From contig CAZBKO010000023.1 of assembly GCA_964492545.1 (NCBI GenBank), forward strand, positions 1 to 26,593: DNA of 26,593 nucleotides, in the 5' to 3' direction. The DNA comes from RGIG1934 sp964492545 (GTDB lineage Bacteria; Bacillota; Clostridia; Lachnospirales; Lachnospiraceae). Below the pieces are notes generated by a model, which worked only from the letters and a program-made list of their open reading frames with translations, did not search any database and was not told the origin of the DNA. Made by a program: the position numbers and the translations under genes. Below are positions 1-7,601 of this stretch, piece by piece. The number at the start of each line of letters is the position of its first letter. Positions within the stretch are counted from its first letter, which is position 1.

Positions 1-411
1 ATATACCTTTGGAAGATCTCTGTATGACTGAATCTCATCCTTGTAAAAATCACAGAATAAAGTTTCTGATGTAGGTCTTACACATAACTTCTCCTGAAGT
101 GGATTAAGTCCTCCCATAGTTACCCATGCAACCTCAGGTGCAAATCCCTCTACATGATCCTTCTCTCTCTCAAGAAGACTTTCAGGGATAAACATAGGCA
201 TGTATACATTCTCTACGCCTGTCTCTTTGAATCTTCTATCAAGCTCATGCTGAATATTTTCCCAAATAGCATAACCTGCCGGTTTAAATATCATGCATCC
301 CTTAACACTTGAATATCCCATAAGTTCTGCTTTCTTAACAACGTCAGTATACCACTGCGCAAAATCCACATCCATCGATGTGATTGCTTCGACTTTCTTA
401 TCCTTAGCCAT
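1..411 (-). CDS. proS: Prolyl-tRNA synthetase, N-terminal part (runs off window)
   Basis: Proline--tRNA ligase charges tRNA-Pro with proline in the cytoplasm. Only the first 137 codons are inside the window; the gene continues beyond position 1. The visible part reads like the class II catalytic core of the archaeal/eukaryote-like (type 3, short) ProS: an early DFAQWYTDVV stretch, then GCMIFKPAGYAIWENIQ, the motif 2 region VYMPMFIPESLL, and CVRPTSETLF. I place the start at 411 because a GAGG lies five bases upstream. An in-frame ATG at 441 would add ten residues but has no ribosome site. The preceding membrane-protein gene ends about 40 bases upstream, so the two may be co-transcribed. Identification rests on motifs recognised by eye and is quite secure, although the motif 3 and tRNA-binding parts are not visible. 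Confidence 0.93.
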   Translation of the reverse strand, partial: MAKDKKVEAITSMDVDFAQWYTDVVKKAELMGYSSVKGCMIFKPAGYAIWENIQHELDRRFKETGVENVYMPMFIPESLLEREKDHVEGFAPEVAWVTMGGLNPLQEKLCVRPTSETLFCDFYKDEIQSYRDLPKVY

Positions 412-452
412 TTTAACCTCATTTCTGCGATTATTCGCCATTTAATTCTTAT

Positions 453-1391
453 TCATTCGCAGCCTTCATTCATCAGCTGCTCTATAATAATATAGCTTAC
501 AGGTCCTATAACAACACCAATAATACCAAATAACATATATCCGATATATATACTAATTATGGAAACGATAGGTGACATTCCTATGTTGTGTCCCATTATC
601 TTCGGTTCCAGAACCTCTCTAGCTATATAGCATACTACAAAAATCAAAAAAATAATAGCACCACTTATAAATTTTCTCACAAAAAAGTAATAAATTGCCC
701 ATGGAATCAGTATAACTACGATGCCAATGAGCGGAAGCGCATCTAAAAAGCTTATTAAAATTCCCAAAAGAAGTGCATAATCATTTCCCAGCAGATACAG
801 GCCAACTGTACAAATGCACGCAGTTACCAGCATGATTATCAGCTGTGCCTTAGCATATGCCAAAAACACCATTTTTAATTTTCCGGTCACTCTGTTAACT
901 GCATCTGCATATCGCATTTTCTTTCTAAACTCATGAATTTTATTCCTGTCTTTTGTAATAAAATAAGCCGCAACTACAGTCGTTGCTACAAATACCAACG
1001 CCTCTATTGCAATTACAATACTTTTTACGGTACTGTCCATGGCAAGGGACATAATTTTACTTTTGTTGCTATCTATAAATCCCTGTGCGCGGCTTCCTAT
1101 TCCATCCGGCAAATTATTTACAAAATTCATGCCCTGATGAAAAATCTGGCATCCAAGGAATATTAGTGCTGCGCCAACAGCCAGCACGAAGATTACAAGC
1201 ACCACCACTGTGGCAATGGTCCTGTTTATTTTTGCGTGGTTGTGCAGCCAATTTATAATTGGCAGTATGCACCCGGATATTGCATATGCAATCAAAAATG
1301 GTAAAAAAAGCGGCAGTAAATATTTCATTGAAAAATATACCGCCGCTGTACATATTATTAACTTAATTAGGTATCCATATTTTTGCAGCAT
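453..1391 (-). CDS. AI-2E family transporter (YtvI/PerM-like membrane protein)
   Basis: A polytopic inner-membrane protein of about 312 residues. It has paired hydrophobic segments at the N-terminus (about residues 10-75), one near 130-150, and a dense C-terminal cluster (about 185-305). The C-terminal half, with repeated LLGILISFLDALPLIGIVV and GIIGVVIGPV stretches, is typical of the AI-2E/PF01594 family, whose members include autoinducer-2 exporters, Na+/H+ antiporters and the sporulation protein YtvI. The substrate cannot be told from sequence. I choose the ATG at 1391 because GGAGAGG lies just upstream; the ATG at 1406 and TTG at 1409 are in frame but lack a ribosome site. It is slightly shorter than many family members. 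It lies just upstream of proS on the same strand, with no terminator visible between them. Confidence 0.82.
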   Translation of the reverse strand: MLQKYGYLIKLIICTAAVYFSMKYLLPLFLPFLIAYAISGCILPIINWLHNHAKINRTIATVVVLVIFVLAVGAALIFLGCQIFHQGMNFVNNLPDGIGSRAQGFIDSNKSKIMSLAMDSTVKSIVIAIEALVFVATTVVAAYFITKDRNKIHEFRKKMRYADAVNRVTGKLKMVFLAYAKAQLIIMLVTACICTVGLYLLGNDYALLLGILISFLDALPLIGIVVILIPWAIYYFFVRKFISGAIIFLIFVVCYIAREVLEPKIMGHNIGMSPIVSIISIYIGYMLFGIIGVVIGPVSYIIIEQLMNEGCE

Positions 1392-1455
1392 GCCCTCTCC
1401 GTCCATCAATTGTATTACAATTATTATGAACGATTATGCGCAAATTATGCACGAA

Positions 1456-2727
1456 CTATGCTTTTGCCCACTTAGCATACAAATATCTTGTACCTGTAGA
1501 ACCCTTTCTTATGGTTTTAACCCTCTTAGTGAGCTTACTGTTTGAATACCAGCCCTTAAACTTATAGCCCTTTCTAGTTGGTGTCTTTAGGGTAATGCTC
1601 TTAGTAGTAATTTTATATGATTTTGGATTTCTGCTGCTGTTCTTACCACCATTTAGTCTGTACTTAATGCTGTATGTCTTAACAGACCATTTTGCATAAA
1701 GAGTTCTGTTTCCTGTGGAGCCCTTCTTAATTGTCTTCACGCGCTTTGTGCATTTGCTGTCTGAATACCAGCCTTTAAATGTATAGCCTTTTCTAGTTGG
1801 TGTCTTCAATGTAATTGTACTGCTTGTTATCTTATAAGATGATACATTTTTTGAACTGTTTTTACCACCATTTAGCTTATAGCTAAGCTTATATGTCACA
1901 GGTTTCCAAATGGCATACAGTGTGATTGTCTTGCCGGCTGCCGTAAGATTCTTAATGCTTGCTTTGTTCTTATATGTTTTACCTTTTCCATTTGACAATG
2001 TATTCCATCCCACAAATGTATAATCTGTTCTCTTGTATCCATTTGCTCTGAGACTGATGCTTCTATCTGCAAGCACGCCCTTCATTGCCGCTGTACTTCC
2101 ACTGGTTGCACCATTACCCCTAAATGAAATTCCGTATGTATTGACATATGTGCATGTATAAGTACCATCTTTATTCACTGCCGTCTTTGTATATTTTGTC
2201 AAATATTTCTTCAACGTATTGTAGCTGTATGATGAGAATTTTCCGGCTCTGACACTAATCGTTGCCGTTTCATTAAAATACACCGTACTTAAATTATATG
2301 TTCCGCCCATTATTGTGACTACAACATTCTCACCAAATGATAATACACCTTTTAAATTTCCACTATATATATTTATTTTTCCTTTATTATCATTGTCGGC
2401 AAACGATTCAAATGAATACTGTTGATTTGCACCCAATTGCAAATTATATAGGTTCAATGTGCATTCTTCTTCTGAAGTAAGAATAGTATCTTCATTTCCC
2501 TTAAGATTATATACATTCAACGTTACAGGTGTACTTACAACGTTATTATTTTTATCTAAATCATAGTCGCAAGCTGCTGATATCTGTCCGTTATATGAAT
2601 GATTCTGCATATTAATTGTAATACCATTCTTATTTACACGTGTAAAACCATACTGAAATAATGCCGGGTCGATATCCTTGATTGCATATACTGTGTCGCC
2701 CTTCTTAGCAGCATTAACTGCCTGCAT
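1456..2727 (-). CDS. InlB B-repeat surface protein, C-terminal part (downstream of a frameshift)
   Basis: This reading frame holds the C-terminal two thirds of a secreted repeat protein. It ends in three Listeria-Bacteroides (InlB B-type, Flg_new) repeats, recognisable by GYxFxGWY and LYAKW signatures. The last two are near-identical 73-residue units (DNA 1681-1899 and 1459-1680), very rich in Lys, Thr and Ser. No LPXTG or other sorting signal follows; the chain ends in AKWAKA. The first Met (2727) has no ribosome site, and the codons before it read LARVGNTKYVTL. That continues as the same kind of module (VGNTKYVTLMQAVNAAKKGD) found near the N-terminus of the upstream frame (IGTTEYATFSSALSAAQSGD). 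The two reading frames are therefore almost certainly one gene, broken by a one-base loss near 2760-2766. The likely role is adhesion or envelope binding. Confidence 0.8.
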   Translation of the reverse strand: MQAVNAAKKGDTVYAIKDIDPALFQYGFTRVNKNGITINMQNHSYNGQISAACDYDLDKNNNVVSTPVTLNVYNLKGNEDTILTSEEECTLNLYNLQLGANQQYSFESFADNDNKGKINIYSGNLKGVLSFGENVVVTIMGGTYNLSTVYFNETATISVRAGKFSSYSYNTLKKYLTKYTKTAVNKDGTYTCTYVNTYGISFRGNGATSGSTAAMKGVLADRSISLRANGYKRTDYTFVGWNTLSNGKGKTYKNKASIKNLTAAGKTITLYAIWKPVTYKLSYKLNGGKNSSKNVSSYKITSSTITLKTPTRKGYTFKGWYSDSKCTKRVKTIKKGSTGNRTLYAKWSVKTYSIKYRLNGGKNSSRNPKSYKITTKSITLKTPTRKGYKFKGWYSNSKLTKRVKTIRKGSTGTRYLYAKWAKA

Positions 2728-2759
2728 AAGTGTTACATACTTGGTATTACCAACCCTTG

Positions 2760-2766
2760 CTAATCA
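2760..2766 (-). other. Frameshift junction in the InlB-repeat gene
   Basis: On the minus strand the first frame reads GAT GAT TAG, while the homologous continuation needs GAT GAT TTA GCA AGG. One extra T restores an unbroken frame. The break is pinned to a few bases, because the downstream frame has its own stop (TGA) immediately before TTA GCA AGG. No slippery heptamer is present, so programmed frameshifting is unlikely. The lesion is either a real inactivating deletion or a base-calling error. Confidence 0.8.
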
Positions 2767-3443
2767 TCCTCTGTAGCTTCTCCAATAGTATAATAACCAT
2801 TAGCAAGCTTTCTGACTGCCTGAGTTGAAGACATGTAACCTGAAACACTATCAACTGAATCTTCTGAAAGAGTTACTGTACCTTTTAGTACAAATGTTAT
2901 TGCATTATCCGGGTACAAGCCACCCATAAATGTTCCACCATTAACCTCCAAATCACAATCATCCGCACTTACATAACGGTTCTCATCAACTGTTACATTA
3001 ATAAGTATAAGCTTGGTATTCTCGTGACCGGCAATAGCTCTGCCATCTGATAAAGTACTTGTAAATTCACAATTCTGTATCGTACCAGTTGGATGATTAC
3101 CTTTTTCTGTATCCTGGTTAATACTCATAAAGCCATCTGCAAGCTTACCATTCTTAACCGTAGTATTGCTGTAAATACTAACGTTTCCCGTGAGTGTGTG
3201 TCCGGCAAGATCAATTGTTACATTATCATATATAGATATAAAATCTTGGCTAACATCCTTGAGAAGTGTTATGGTATCTCCCGACTGTGCTGCCGATAAT
3301 GCACTACTAAATGTTGCATATTCTGTGGTGCCAATCTTAGCCTCATTAGTGGATTCAGCGTATGCCTTCTCCATAGAAAACGGCACTAACATCAATGTCA
3401 TAACTGCTGTCATTACAAATAGTAACTTCTTAAATATCTTCAT
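2760..3443 (-). CDS. InlB-repeat surface protein, N-terminal part with signal peptide (upstream of a frameshift)
   Basis: This frame encodes the signal peptide (KK, then LLFVMTAVMTLMLVPFSMEKAYA, about residues 5-29) and about 200 residues of beta-solenoid-like sequence with repeated short strand patterns such as YDNVTIDLAGHTLTGNVSIY. It begins with a module resembling the one that opens the next frame (IGTTEYATF...LSAAQSGDTITLLKD). The start at 3443 has AGGAGG eight bases upstream. The frame stops at TAG (2760-2762), exactly where the other frame becomes open. The intact ancestor would have been about 660 residues: signal peptide, strand-repeat region, then three InlB B-repeats. Whether the cell makes only this exported fragment is unknown. 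It lies downstream of a strong terminator, so it forms its own unit. Confidence 0.82.
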   Translation of the reverse strand: MKIFKKLLFVMTAVMTLMLVPFSMEKAYAESTNEAKIGTTEYATFSSALSAAQSGDTITLLKDVSQDFISIYDNVTIDLAGHTLTGNVSIYSNTTVKNGKLADGFMSINQDTEKGNHPTGTIQNCEFTSTLSDGRAIAGHENTKLILINVTVDENRYVSADDCDLEVNGGTFMGGLYPDNAITFVLKGTVTLSEDSVDSVSGYMSSTQAVRKLANGYYTIGEATEDD

Positions 3444-3537
3444 TCATTTTCCTCCTTAGTGTACAGAAATTCAAGATTATGATTTCCATAGTGTAATTAT
3501 TGTGTTCCTATTAGTATATATTATATCATATTACACC

Positions 3538-3563
3538 AAAAAGGAATAGCTTTACGCTATTCC
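3538..3563 (-). terminator. Rho-independent terminator after the response-regulator gene
   Basis: A perfect 8-bp stem, GGAATAGC (3543-3550) with GCTATTCC (3556-3563), closes a 5-base loop. On the minus strand it is followed by five T residues. It lies about ten bases past the response-regulator stop and ends the kinase-regulator operon. Confidence 0.85.
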
Positions 3564-3573
3564 TCTGACATCA

Positions 3574-4263
3574 CTACATTCTAAATCTATAACCAACGCC
3601 CCATATAGTCTCTATATACTGTGGCTTTGATGATGAATATTCAATCTTCTCTCTTATCTTCTTAATATGAACAGTAACTGTGGCAATATCACCAACAGAA
3701 TTCATATCCCAAATATTCTTAAACAATTCTTCCTTGCTAAATACCTTGTTTGGATTCTCAGCTAAAAATGTAAGCAAATCAAATTCCTTTGTTGTAAGGT
3801 TCTTATTCTCGCCATTAAGCTCTACAGTTCTTGCTGATTTGTTGATTTTGAGTCCTCGTATCTCAATAATCTCCTGCGTAGCCGGATTAGCTCCCACAAG
3901 TCTCTCATATCTTGCCATGTGAGCCTTTACTCTTGCAACCATCTCACTAGGGCTGAAAGGCTTAGTCATATAATCGTCAGCTCCAAGTCCAAGTCCTCTA
4001 ATCTTGTCAATGTCGTCCTTCTTGGCTGAAATCATAAGGATTGGTGTATTCTTCTCTTCTCTGATCTTCTTGCACACCTCAAATCCATCTATTCCCGGAA
4101 GCATTAAATCAAGAATAAAGAAATCAAATGGTTCCTCCAATGCTTTCTTTAGACCTTCCTCGCCGTTGTTAGCGACTTCAACTTCAAATCCATTAATCTC
4201 AAGGTAATCCTTCTCAAGATCAGCTATGCTAACTTCATCTTCTACTATAAGTATTCTACTCAT
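3574..4263 (-). CDS. OmpR/PhoB-family response regulator
   Basis: A two-component transcription factor of 229 residues. The receiver domain (about 1-120) has the acidic pair E9/D10, the phospho-acceptor Asp52 in ILDLMLPGIDG, and the conserved Lys101 in YMTKPFSPSEM. The C-terminal winged helix (about 130-229) ends in the characteristic TVTVHIKKIREKIE...YIETIWGVGYRF. Its start overlaps the kinase stop by eight bases (ATGAGTAG), with GGAGG nine bases upstream, so translation is probably coupled to the kinase. A clear terminator follows. It is not obviously WalR: the linker and receiver look more like the generic VanR/YkoG-type regulators common in Clostridia. The target genes cannot be read from the window, though the secreted-protein gene just downstream is one candidate. 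Confidence 0.93.
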   Translation of the reverse strand: MSRILIVEDEVSIADLEKDYLEINGFEVEVANNGEEGLKKALEEPFDFFILDLMLPGIDGFEVCKKIREEKNTPILMISAKKDDIDKIRGLGLGADDYMTKPFSPSEMVARVKAHMARYERLVGANPATQEIIEIRGLKINKSARTVELNGENKNLTTKEFDLLTFLAENPNKVFSKEELFKNIWDMNSVGDIATVTVHIKKIREKIEYSSSKPQYIETIWGVGYRFRM

Positions 4264-5764
4264 TATTATCTTCCTCCATATTCTTTATTAAATATTTTCT
4301 TAAAACTATATGCATTGTTGTTCCCATACCTTCTTTGCTTGTTGCCCATATCTTACCGTTGTGTTCCTCGATAATCTTTTTGGCAATTGAAAGTCCAATT
4401 CCACTTCCACCCTGGTCGCTGTTTCTAGATGCGTCAGTTCTGTAAAATCTTTCAAATATAAGTGTTAAGTCCTTCTGTGGAATTCCTTTTCCATTATCTT
4501 CAAGTTCAATATGAACAAAGTCGCCCTCGTCATTAATTCTGATGTTGATGATTCCTGCCTTAACTCCTATATATTTGACTGAATTACTGATAATGTTGTT
4601 AATTACTCTCTTAAGCTGTTCTGCATCTGCAATGACAACTGTGTCCTCATCAACATAATTAAAATAGCTTAGGGTTATACCCTTCTGCTCTAAATCAATC
4701 TTAATCTCGTCTACACAGTCTGCAAAATATTCTGACACATTTACCTTTGCAAAATTGTATGGCACCCTGTTAGTATCAATCTTAGAGTATTCTGTGAGTT
4801 CTCCAATGAGCTTGTCCATATCATTGGCTTTATTGTAAATGGTTCTAATGTATTTGTCCATCTTCTCAGGTGTGTCAGCAACACCATCCATGATGCCCTC
4901 AACATATCCCTTGATTGACGTTATTGGTGTCTTCAAATCATGAGAAATATTGCTTATCAAAACCTTACTTTCGTTATCATTTCTTATCTTTTCCTCGGCT
5001 GATTCCTTGAGACGTCTTCTCATCTCGTCGAAATCACTGCACAGCTCGCTAAACTCATCTGCTCCATTTACAGGAATTTCAAAATCAAGGTTGCCCTCGG
5101 ATATGTTCTTAGTTGCTTCTCCCAGATCACTCAGAGGCTTCATGACACTCTTATATATCCAAAAGGTAAGAAGTGCACCTGTGGCAATTACTATCATAAT
5201 TACAATTAACAGCATCTCGCTCAGCAACTCTCGTATCTGTGGAAATGTCTGACCGTAGTCAGTGACAAAGCATACTGTTCCACCTACTCCGTTACTAAAA
5301 GTGACATTAACTACTCTGATTATATAATCCTTATCACCGGATGAAACCATTCTGCAAATATCGCTCTTCATTCCGACCGATATATTGTTGACCACGTCAA
5401 TAACTTCCTGACTAATTCCATCACTAGAACCATTATACATCAATTCTCCGTCGCTGATAACAAGAAGATAGGAAAATTTCTCTAGCAGACGGTTATTGAT
5501 TGCATTAAGATACTTAGTATTCTTGAGCTTGTCCGGTTCACTTTCGATACACTTATCTATTTCTTCTATTTCCTTGTCCGTTACTGCGCTGTATAGCTTG
5601 GATGGATTGATAAGGCTTGTGTACCCATTTATCTGGATTCCATAATGATTCTCTATAGACTTTACCTGTATCTTTCCCAACACCGTAATTGATAAAAGCA
5701 TCAACAATATTGGAAGCATTGTAATTATCAAAAATGATAGCTTTATCTTATTTCTTAATTTCAT
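4256..5764 (-). CDS. HAMP-domain sensor histidine kinase
   Basis: The membrane sensor of the two-component pair, 502 residues. A first membrane helix (about 10-30) is followed by an extracellular sensor region (about 31-180), a second helix (about 184-204), a HAMP linker (about 205-257), and a HisKA dimerisation domain with the phospho-accepting His275 in ISNISHDLKTPITSIKGY. The HATPase domain shows an N box (NNIISNSVKYIG), a G1 box (ELEDNGKGIPQ), an F box (FERFYRTDASRN) and a G2 box (GGSGIGLSIAKKI). All catalytic motifs are intact. The extracellular domain has no motif I recognise. The gene is first in the operon, has GAAAGGGA upstream of its ATG, and is preceded by a plausible promoter at 5800-5829. 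Confidence 0.93.
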   Translation of the reverse strand: MKLRNKIKLSFLIITMLPILLMLLSITVLGKIQVKSIENHYGIQINGYTSLINPSKLYSAVTDKEIEEIDKCIESEPDKLKNTKYLNAINNRLLEKFSYLLVISDGELMYNGSSDGISQEVIDVVNNISVGMKSDICRMVSSGDKDYIIRVVNVTFSNGVGGTVCFVTDYGQTFPQIRELLSEMLLIVIMIVIATGALLTFWIYKSVMKPLSDLGEATKNISEGNLDFEIPVNGADEFSELCSDFDEMRRRLKESAEEKIRNDNESKVLISNISHDLKTPITSIKGYVEGIMDGVADTPEKMDKYIRTIYNKANDMDKLIGELTEYSKIDTNRVPYNFAKVNVSEYFADCVDEIKIDLEQKGITLSYFNYVDEDTVVIADAEQLKRVINNIISNSVKYIGVKAGIINIRINDEGDFVHIELEDNGKGIPQKDLTLIFERFYRTDASRNSDQGGSGIGLSIAKKIIEEHNGKIWATSKEGMGTTMHIVLRKYLIKNMEEDNNE

Positions 5765-5799
5765 TTTGTCAATCCCTTTCTAATACAAGTACTTTATAT

Positions 5800-5829
5800 A
5801 TTTTATCATATGAGACTTTATATAACCAA
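5800..5829 (-). promoter_or_regulatory. Predicted promoter of the histidine kinase operon
   Basis: On the minus strand TTGGTT (5824-5829) is separated by 18 bases from TAAAAT (5800-5805). The -10 is preceded by TGA, giving an extended -10 (TGnTAAAAT). It is well placed about 36 bases before the kinase start. Confidence 0.55.
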
Positions 5830-5936
5830 TAAACATTTGGAGAAGTTTATAAATAATCTATTAAGTGAAAATGCTGAAAAAGTCACACTTTACAGCTTCT
5901 TTTTAGATGGGGCAACCTTCATATTTCATTATCAAT

Positions 5937-5969
5937 TTAAAAACGCCGGAACCTGAATTGATTCCGACG
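5937..5969 (-). terminator. Rho-independent terminator after metK
   Basis: On the minus strand CGTCGGAA pairs with TTCCGGCG (one G-T wobble; arms at 5962-5969 and 5944-5951), followed directly by five T residues. It lies 12 bases after the metK stop. The remaining part of the 217-base gap to the kinase gene (about 5830-5936) shows nothing I can assign beyond a weak imperfect hairpin near 5870-5895. Confidence 0.82.
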
Positions 5970-5981
5970 CATATTTGTTTT

Positions 5982-7169
5982 CTATAAATATTTTTTAAGT
6001 GTGTCTACCTTGTCTAGCTTTTCCCAAGGTAATGAAAGATCGTTTCTTCCAAAGTGTCCATATGCAGCTGTCTGCTTGTAAATTGGTCTTCTAAGATCGA
6101 GCATCTTGATGATTCCTGCTGGTCTTAAATCAAAGTTCTCTCTGATTATCTCAACAATCTTGTCATCATCAATTTTACCTGTTCCAAATGTATCAACCAT
6201 TACGGATGTTGGATGTGCAACACCGATTGCATATGATAACTGAATTTCACATTTCTCAGCGATTCCTGCTGCTACGATATTCTTTGCAACGTATCTTGCT
6301 GCGTATGCTGCTGAACGGTCTACCTTAGTGCAATCCTTACCTGAGAAAGCACCGCCGCCGTGACGTGCATATCCGCCATATGTGTCAACAATGATTTTTC
6401 TTCCTGTAAGTCCGCTGTCACCATTTGGTCCGCCAATAACAAATCTTCCTGTTGGATTTATGAAATAATTTGTATTTTCATCGATAAGCTCCTTTGGAAG
6501 CACTGGCTCAAATACATATTTCTTAATATCTTCATGAATCTGTTCCTGTGTTACTTCTGCATCATGCTGTGTTGAAAGTACAACTGCATTAAGATGCTTT
6601 GGTTTTCCAGCTTCATCGTATTCTACTGTTACCTGAGTTTTTCCATCAGGACGAAGGTATGAAAGTGTTCCATTCTTACGAACTTCTGTGAGCTTAAGAG
6701 CAAGCTTGTGTGCAAGTGCGATTGGATATGGCATATATTCTTCTGTTTCATTTGTGGCATATCCAAACATCATACCCTGATCACCAGCACCGATTGCTTC
6801 TATTTCTGCATCTGACATTGTGTTTTCTTTTGCTTCAAGTGCTTTGTTAACACCCATTGCAATATCTGTTGACTGCTCATCGAGAGCAACCATAACTGCG
6901 CATGTGTTTCCGTCAAATCCTTTTGCCGAATCATCATATCCTATTTCTTTAACTGTATCTCTAACAATTTTCTGTATGTTGATATTTGCCTTTGATGTGA
7001 TTTCTCCCATAACAAGCACCATACCTGTTGTTGTACATGTCTCGCATGCTACACGGCTCATTGGGTCCTGCTCTAATAATGCATCAAGAACAGCGTCTGA
7101 AATCTGATCACAGATTTTGTCAGGATGTCCTTCTGTAACTGACTCTGATGTAAATAATAATTTTTCCAT
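5982..7169 (-). CDS. metK: S-adenosylmethionine synthetase
   Basis: MetK makes S-adenosylmethionine from methionine and ATP in the cytoplasm, supplying methylation and polyamine pathways. The 395-residue product has the usual length and all family signatures: TSESVTEGHPDKICDQISDA at the N-terminus, the GAGDQGMMFGYA hexapeptide region, and the P-loop-like GGGAFSGKDCTKVDRSAAY. The start at 7169 (MEKLLFTSESV) follows AAAGGA. The frame stays open upstream into a GC-rich repeat block, but that extension (Arg/Lys-rich, no family match) is not protein-coding. Expression is governed by a SAM-I riboswitch located 260-400 bases upstream, so high SAM should end transcription before the gene. A strong terminator follows the stop. 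Confidence 0.97.
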   Translation of the reverse strand: MEKLLFTSESVTEGHPDKICDQISDAVLDALLEQDPMSRVACETCTTTGMVLVMGEITSKANINIQKIVRDTVKEIGYDDSAKGFDGNTCAVMVALDEQSTDIAMGVNKALEAKENTMSDAEIEAIGAGDQGMMFGYATNETEEYMPYPIALAHKLALKLTEVRKNGTLSYLRPDGKTQVTVEYDEAGKPKHLNAVVLSTQHDAEVTQEQIHEDIKKYVFEPVLPKELIDENTNYFINPTGRFVIGGPNGDSGLTGRKIIVDTYGGYARHGGGAFSGKDCTKVDRSAAYAARYVAKNIVAAGIAEKCEIQLSYAIGVAHPTSVMVDTFGTGKIDDDKIVEIIRENFDLRPAGIIKMLDLRRPIYKQTAAYGHFGRNDLSLPWEKLDKVDTLKKYL

Positions 7170-7211
7170 TTTCTTTTCCTTTCGTAATTGATTATATAGT
7201 TTCCACGCCTT

Positions 7212-7249
7212 CGCCTTTCGGCAACGTTTTCGCCTTTCGGCAACGTTTT
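7212..7249. repeat. Two tandem 19-bp units, each encoding a GAAA-capped hairpin
   Basis: CGCCTTTCGGCAACGTTTT occurs perfectly at 7212-7230 and 7231-7249. On the minus strand (the metK transcript strand) each unit reads GCCGAAAGGC, a short stem closed by a GAAA tetraloop, with AACGTT between units. A third, degenerate copy of the unit begins at 7250. Confidence 0.85.
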
Positions 7250-7251
7250 CA

Positions 7252-7327
7252 CCTTGCAAACCTCGCGGCAGTGCCGCTCGCATGCTTCAACGTTGTCGCC
7301 TTGCAAACCTCGCGGCAGTGCCGCTCG
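7252..7327. repeat. 29-bp perfect direct repeat, 47-bp period
   Basis: The 29 bases at 7252-7280 recur exactly at 7299-7327. Each copy contains GCGGCAGTGCCGC, a nearly perfect palindrome with six-base arms. The spacer between copies is 18 bases. There are only two copies and no cas genes nearby, so it is not a CRISPR array. Confidence 0.85.
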
Positions 7328-7347
7328 GTCACGGGCTGTCGCCCTAT

Positions 7348-7410
7348 ATAGTTAAAATAACTTCAGCTTATGTTCAAGCTAGCTTGACCACGCTGAGTTA
7401 TTTTAACTAT
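7348..7410. repeat. Large AT-rich inverted repeat in the metK leader
   Basis: ATAGTTAAAATAACTTCAGC (7348-7367) pairs with GCTGAGTTATTTTAACTAT (7392-7410), leaving a single bulged T. The loop contains a second perfect palindrome, TCAAGCTAGCTTGA (7374-7387). It is not followed by a T-run, so it is unlikely to be a terminator. It lies between the riboswitch terminator and metK. Confidence 0.8.
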
Positions 7411-7431
7411 GCAAGGCTTGTAGCTGACATG

Positions 7432-7455
7432 AAAAAAGTCCACGTTAGTGGACTT
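7432..7455 (-). terminator. Riboswitch-controlled terminator upstream of metK
   Basis: On the minus strand AAGTCCAC (7448-7455) and GTGGACTT (7436-7443) form a perfect 8-bp stem with a 4-base loop, followed by six T residues. It lies 20 bases downstream of the SAM aptamer, the standard expression platform for a transcription-terminating SAM-I switch. Confidence 0.88.
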
Positions 7456-7474
7456 GAAATCAAGGTATCAAATC

Positions 7475-7573
7475 CTCTTATTGATCGATAACTCGCTCAG
7501 GCTGGCACCTTCCTCAATTATGGGGTTGCCGTGGTTTCACAGATCCTTGTATCTCCACCACTCTGAATAAGAG
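7475..7573 (-). promoter_or_regulatory. SAM-I (S-box) riboswitch aptamer
   Basis: Read on the minus strand, the element opens with CTCTTATTCAGAG and GGTGGAG, continues with CTGTGAAACCACGGCAACC and AGGTGCCAGCCTGAGC, and closes with ATAAGAG. The ends pair (7567-7573 with 7475-7481) to form P1. The GGTGGAG, GTGAAACC, CGGCAACC and GGTGCCA blocks are the conserved core of SAM-I riboswitches. SAM binding should stabilise P1 and allow the downstream terminator to form, repressing metK. The arrangement promoter-aptamer-terminator-metK is complete. Confidence 0.93.
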
Positions 7574-7601
7574 AAATAACTTATATGAACTTTTCATAAA
7601 T

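Larger units (their letters stand above)
7193..7353. mobile_element. GC-rich insertion bracketed by a 9-bp direct repeat
   Basis: TATATAGTT occurs at 7193-7201 and again at 7345-7353. Between them lies a 143-base block (7202-7344) far richer in G and C than its surroundings and full of short repeats and hairpins. The 9-base flanking repeat resembles a target-site duplication, and removing the block plus one copy leaves a simple AT-rich leader. No open reading frame or obvious terminal inverted repeats exist, so if mobile it would be a small non-autonomous element. Mobility is an inference from one copy. Confidence 0.5.

Noticed and set aside
933..1166. Short open frames on the plus strand across the minus-strand genes
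   Set aside because: They lack ribosome sites and coding character and lie opposite strong genes, so they are antisense shadows.
2760..2766. Programmed -1 frameshifting in the InlB-repeat gene
   Set aside because: There is no slippery heptamer (X XXY YYZ), no downstream pseudoknot is evident, and the same type of missing T occurs elsewhere. A plain indel or base-calling error is simpler.
3574..5764. The two-component pair as WalRK itself
   Set aside because: The regulator sequence resembles generic OmpR-type regulators rather than WalR, and the accessory walHIJ genes are absent. The WalR-like boxes are therefore probably recognised by a protein encoded elsewhere.
5870..5895. Imperfect hairpin in the kinase-metK gap
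   Set aside because: The stem is interrupted and no gene ends there on the plus strand, so no role can be supported.
7170..7283. N-terminal extension of MetK into the repeat block
   Set aside because: The extension is Lys/Arg-rich, encoded by repeats, not present in MetK proteins, and the known start at 7169 has a ribosome site.
7212..7327. CRISPR-like direct repeats upstream of metK
   Set aside because: There are only two copies of each unit, spacer lengths are unlike CRISPR, and no cas genes are present. They are better explained as tandem or hairpin units in a small inserted element.
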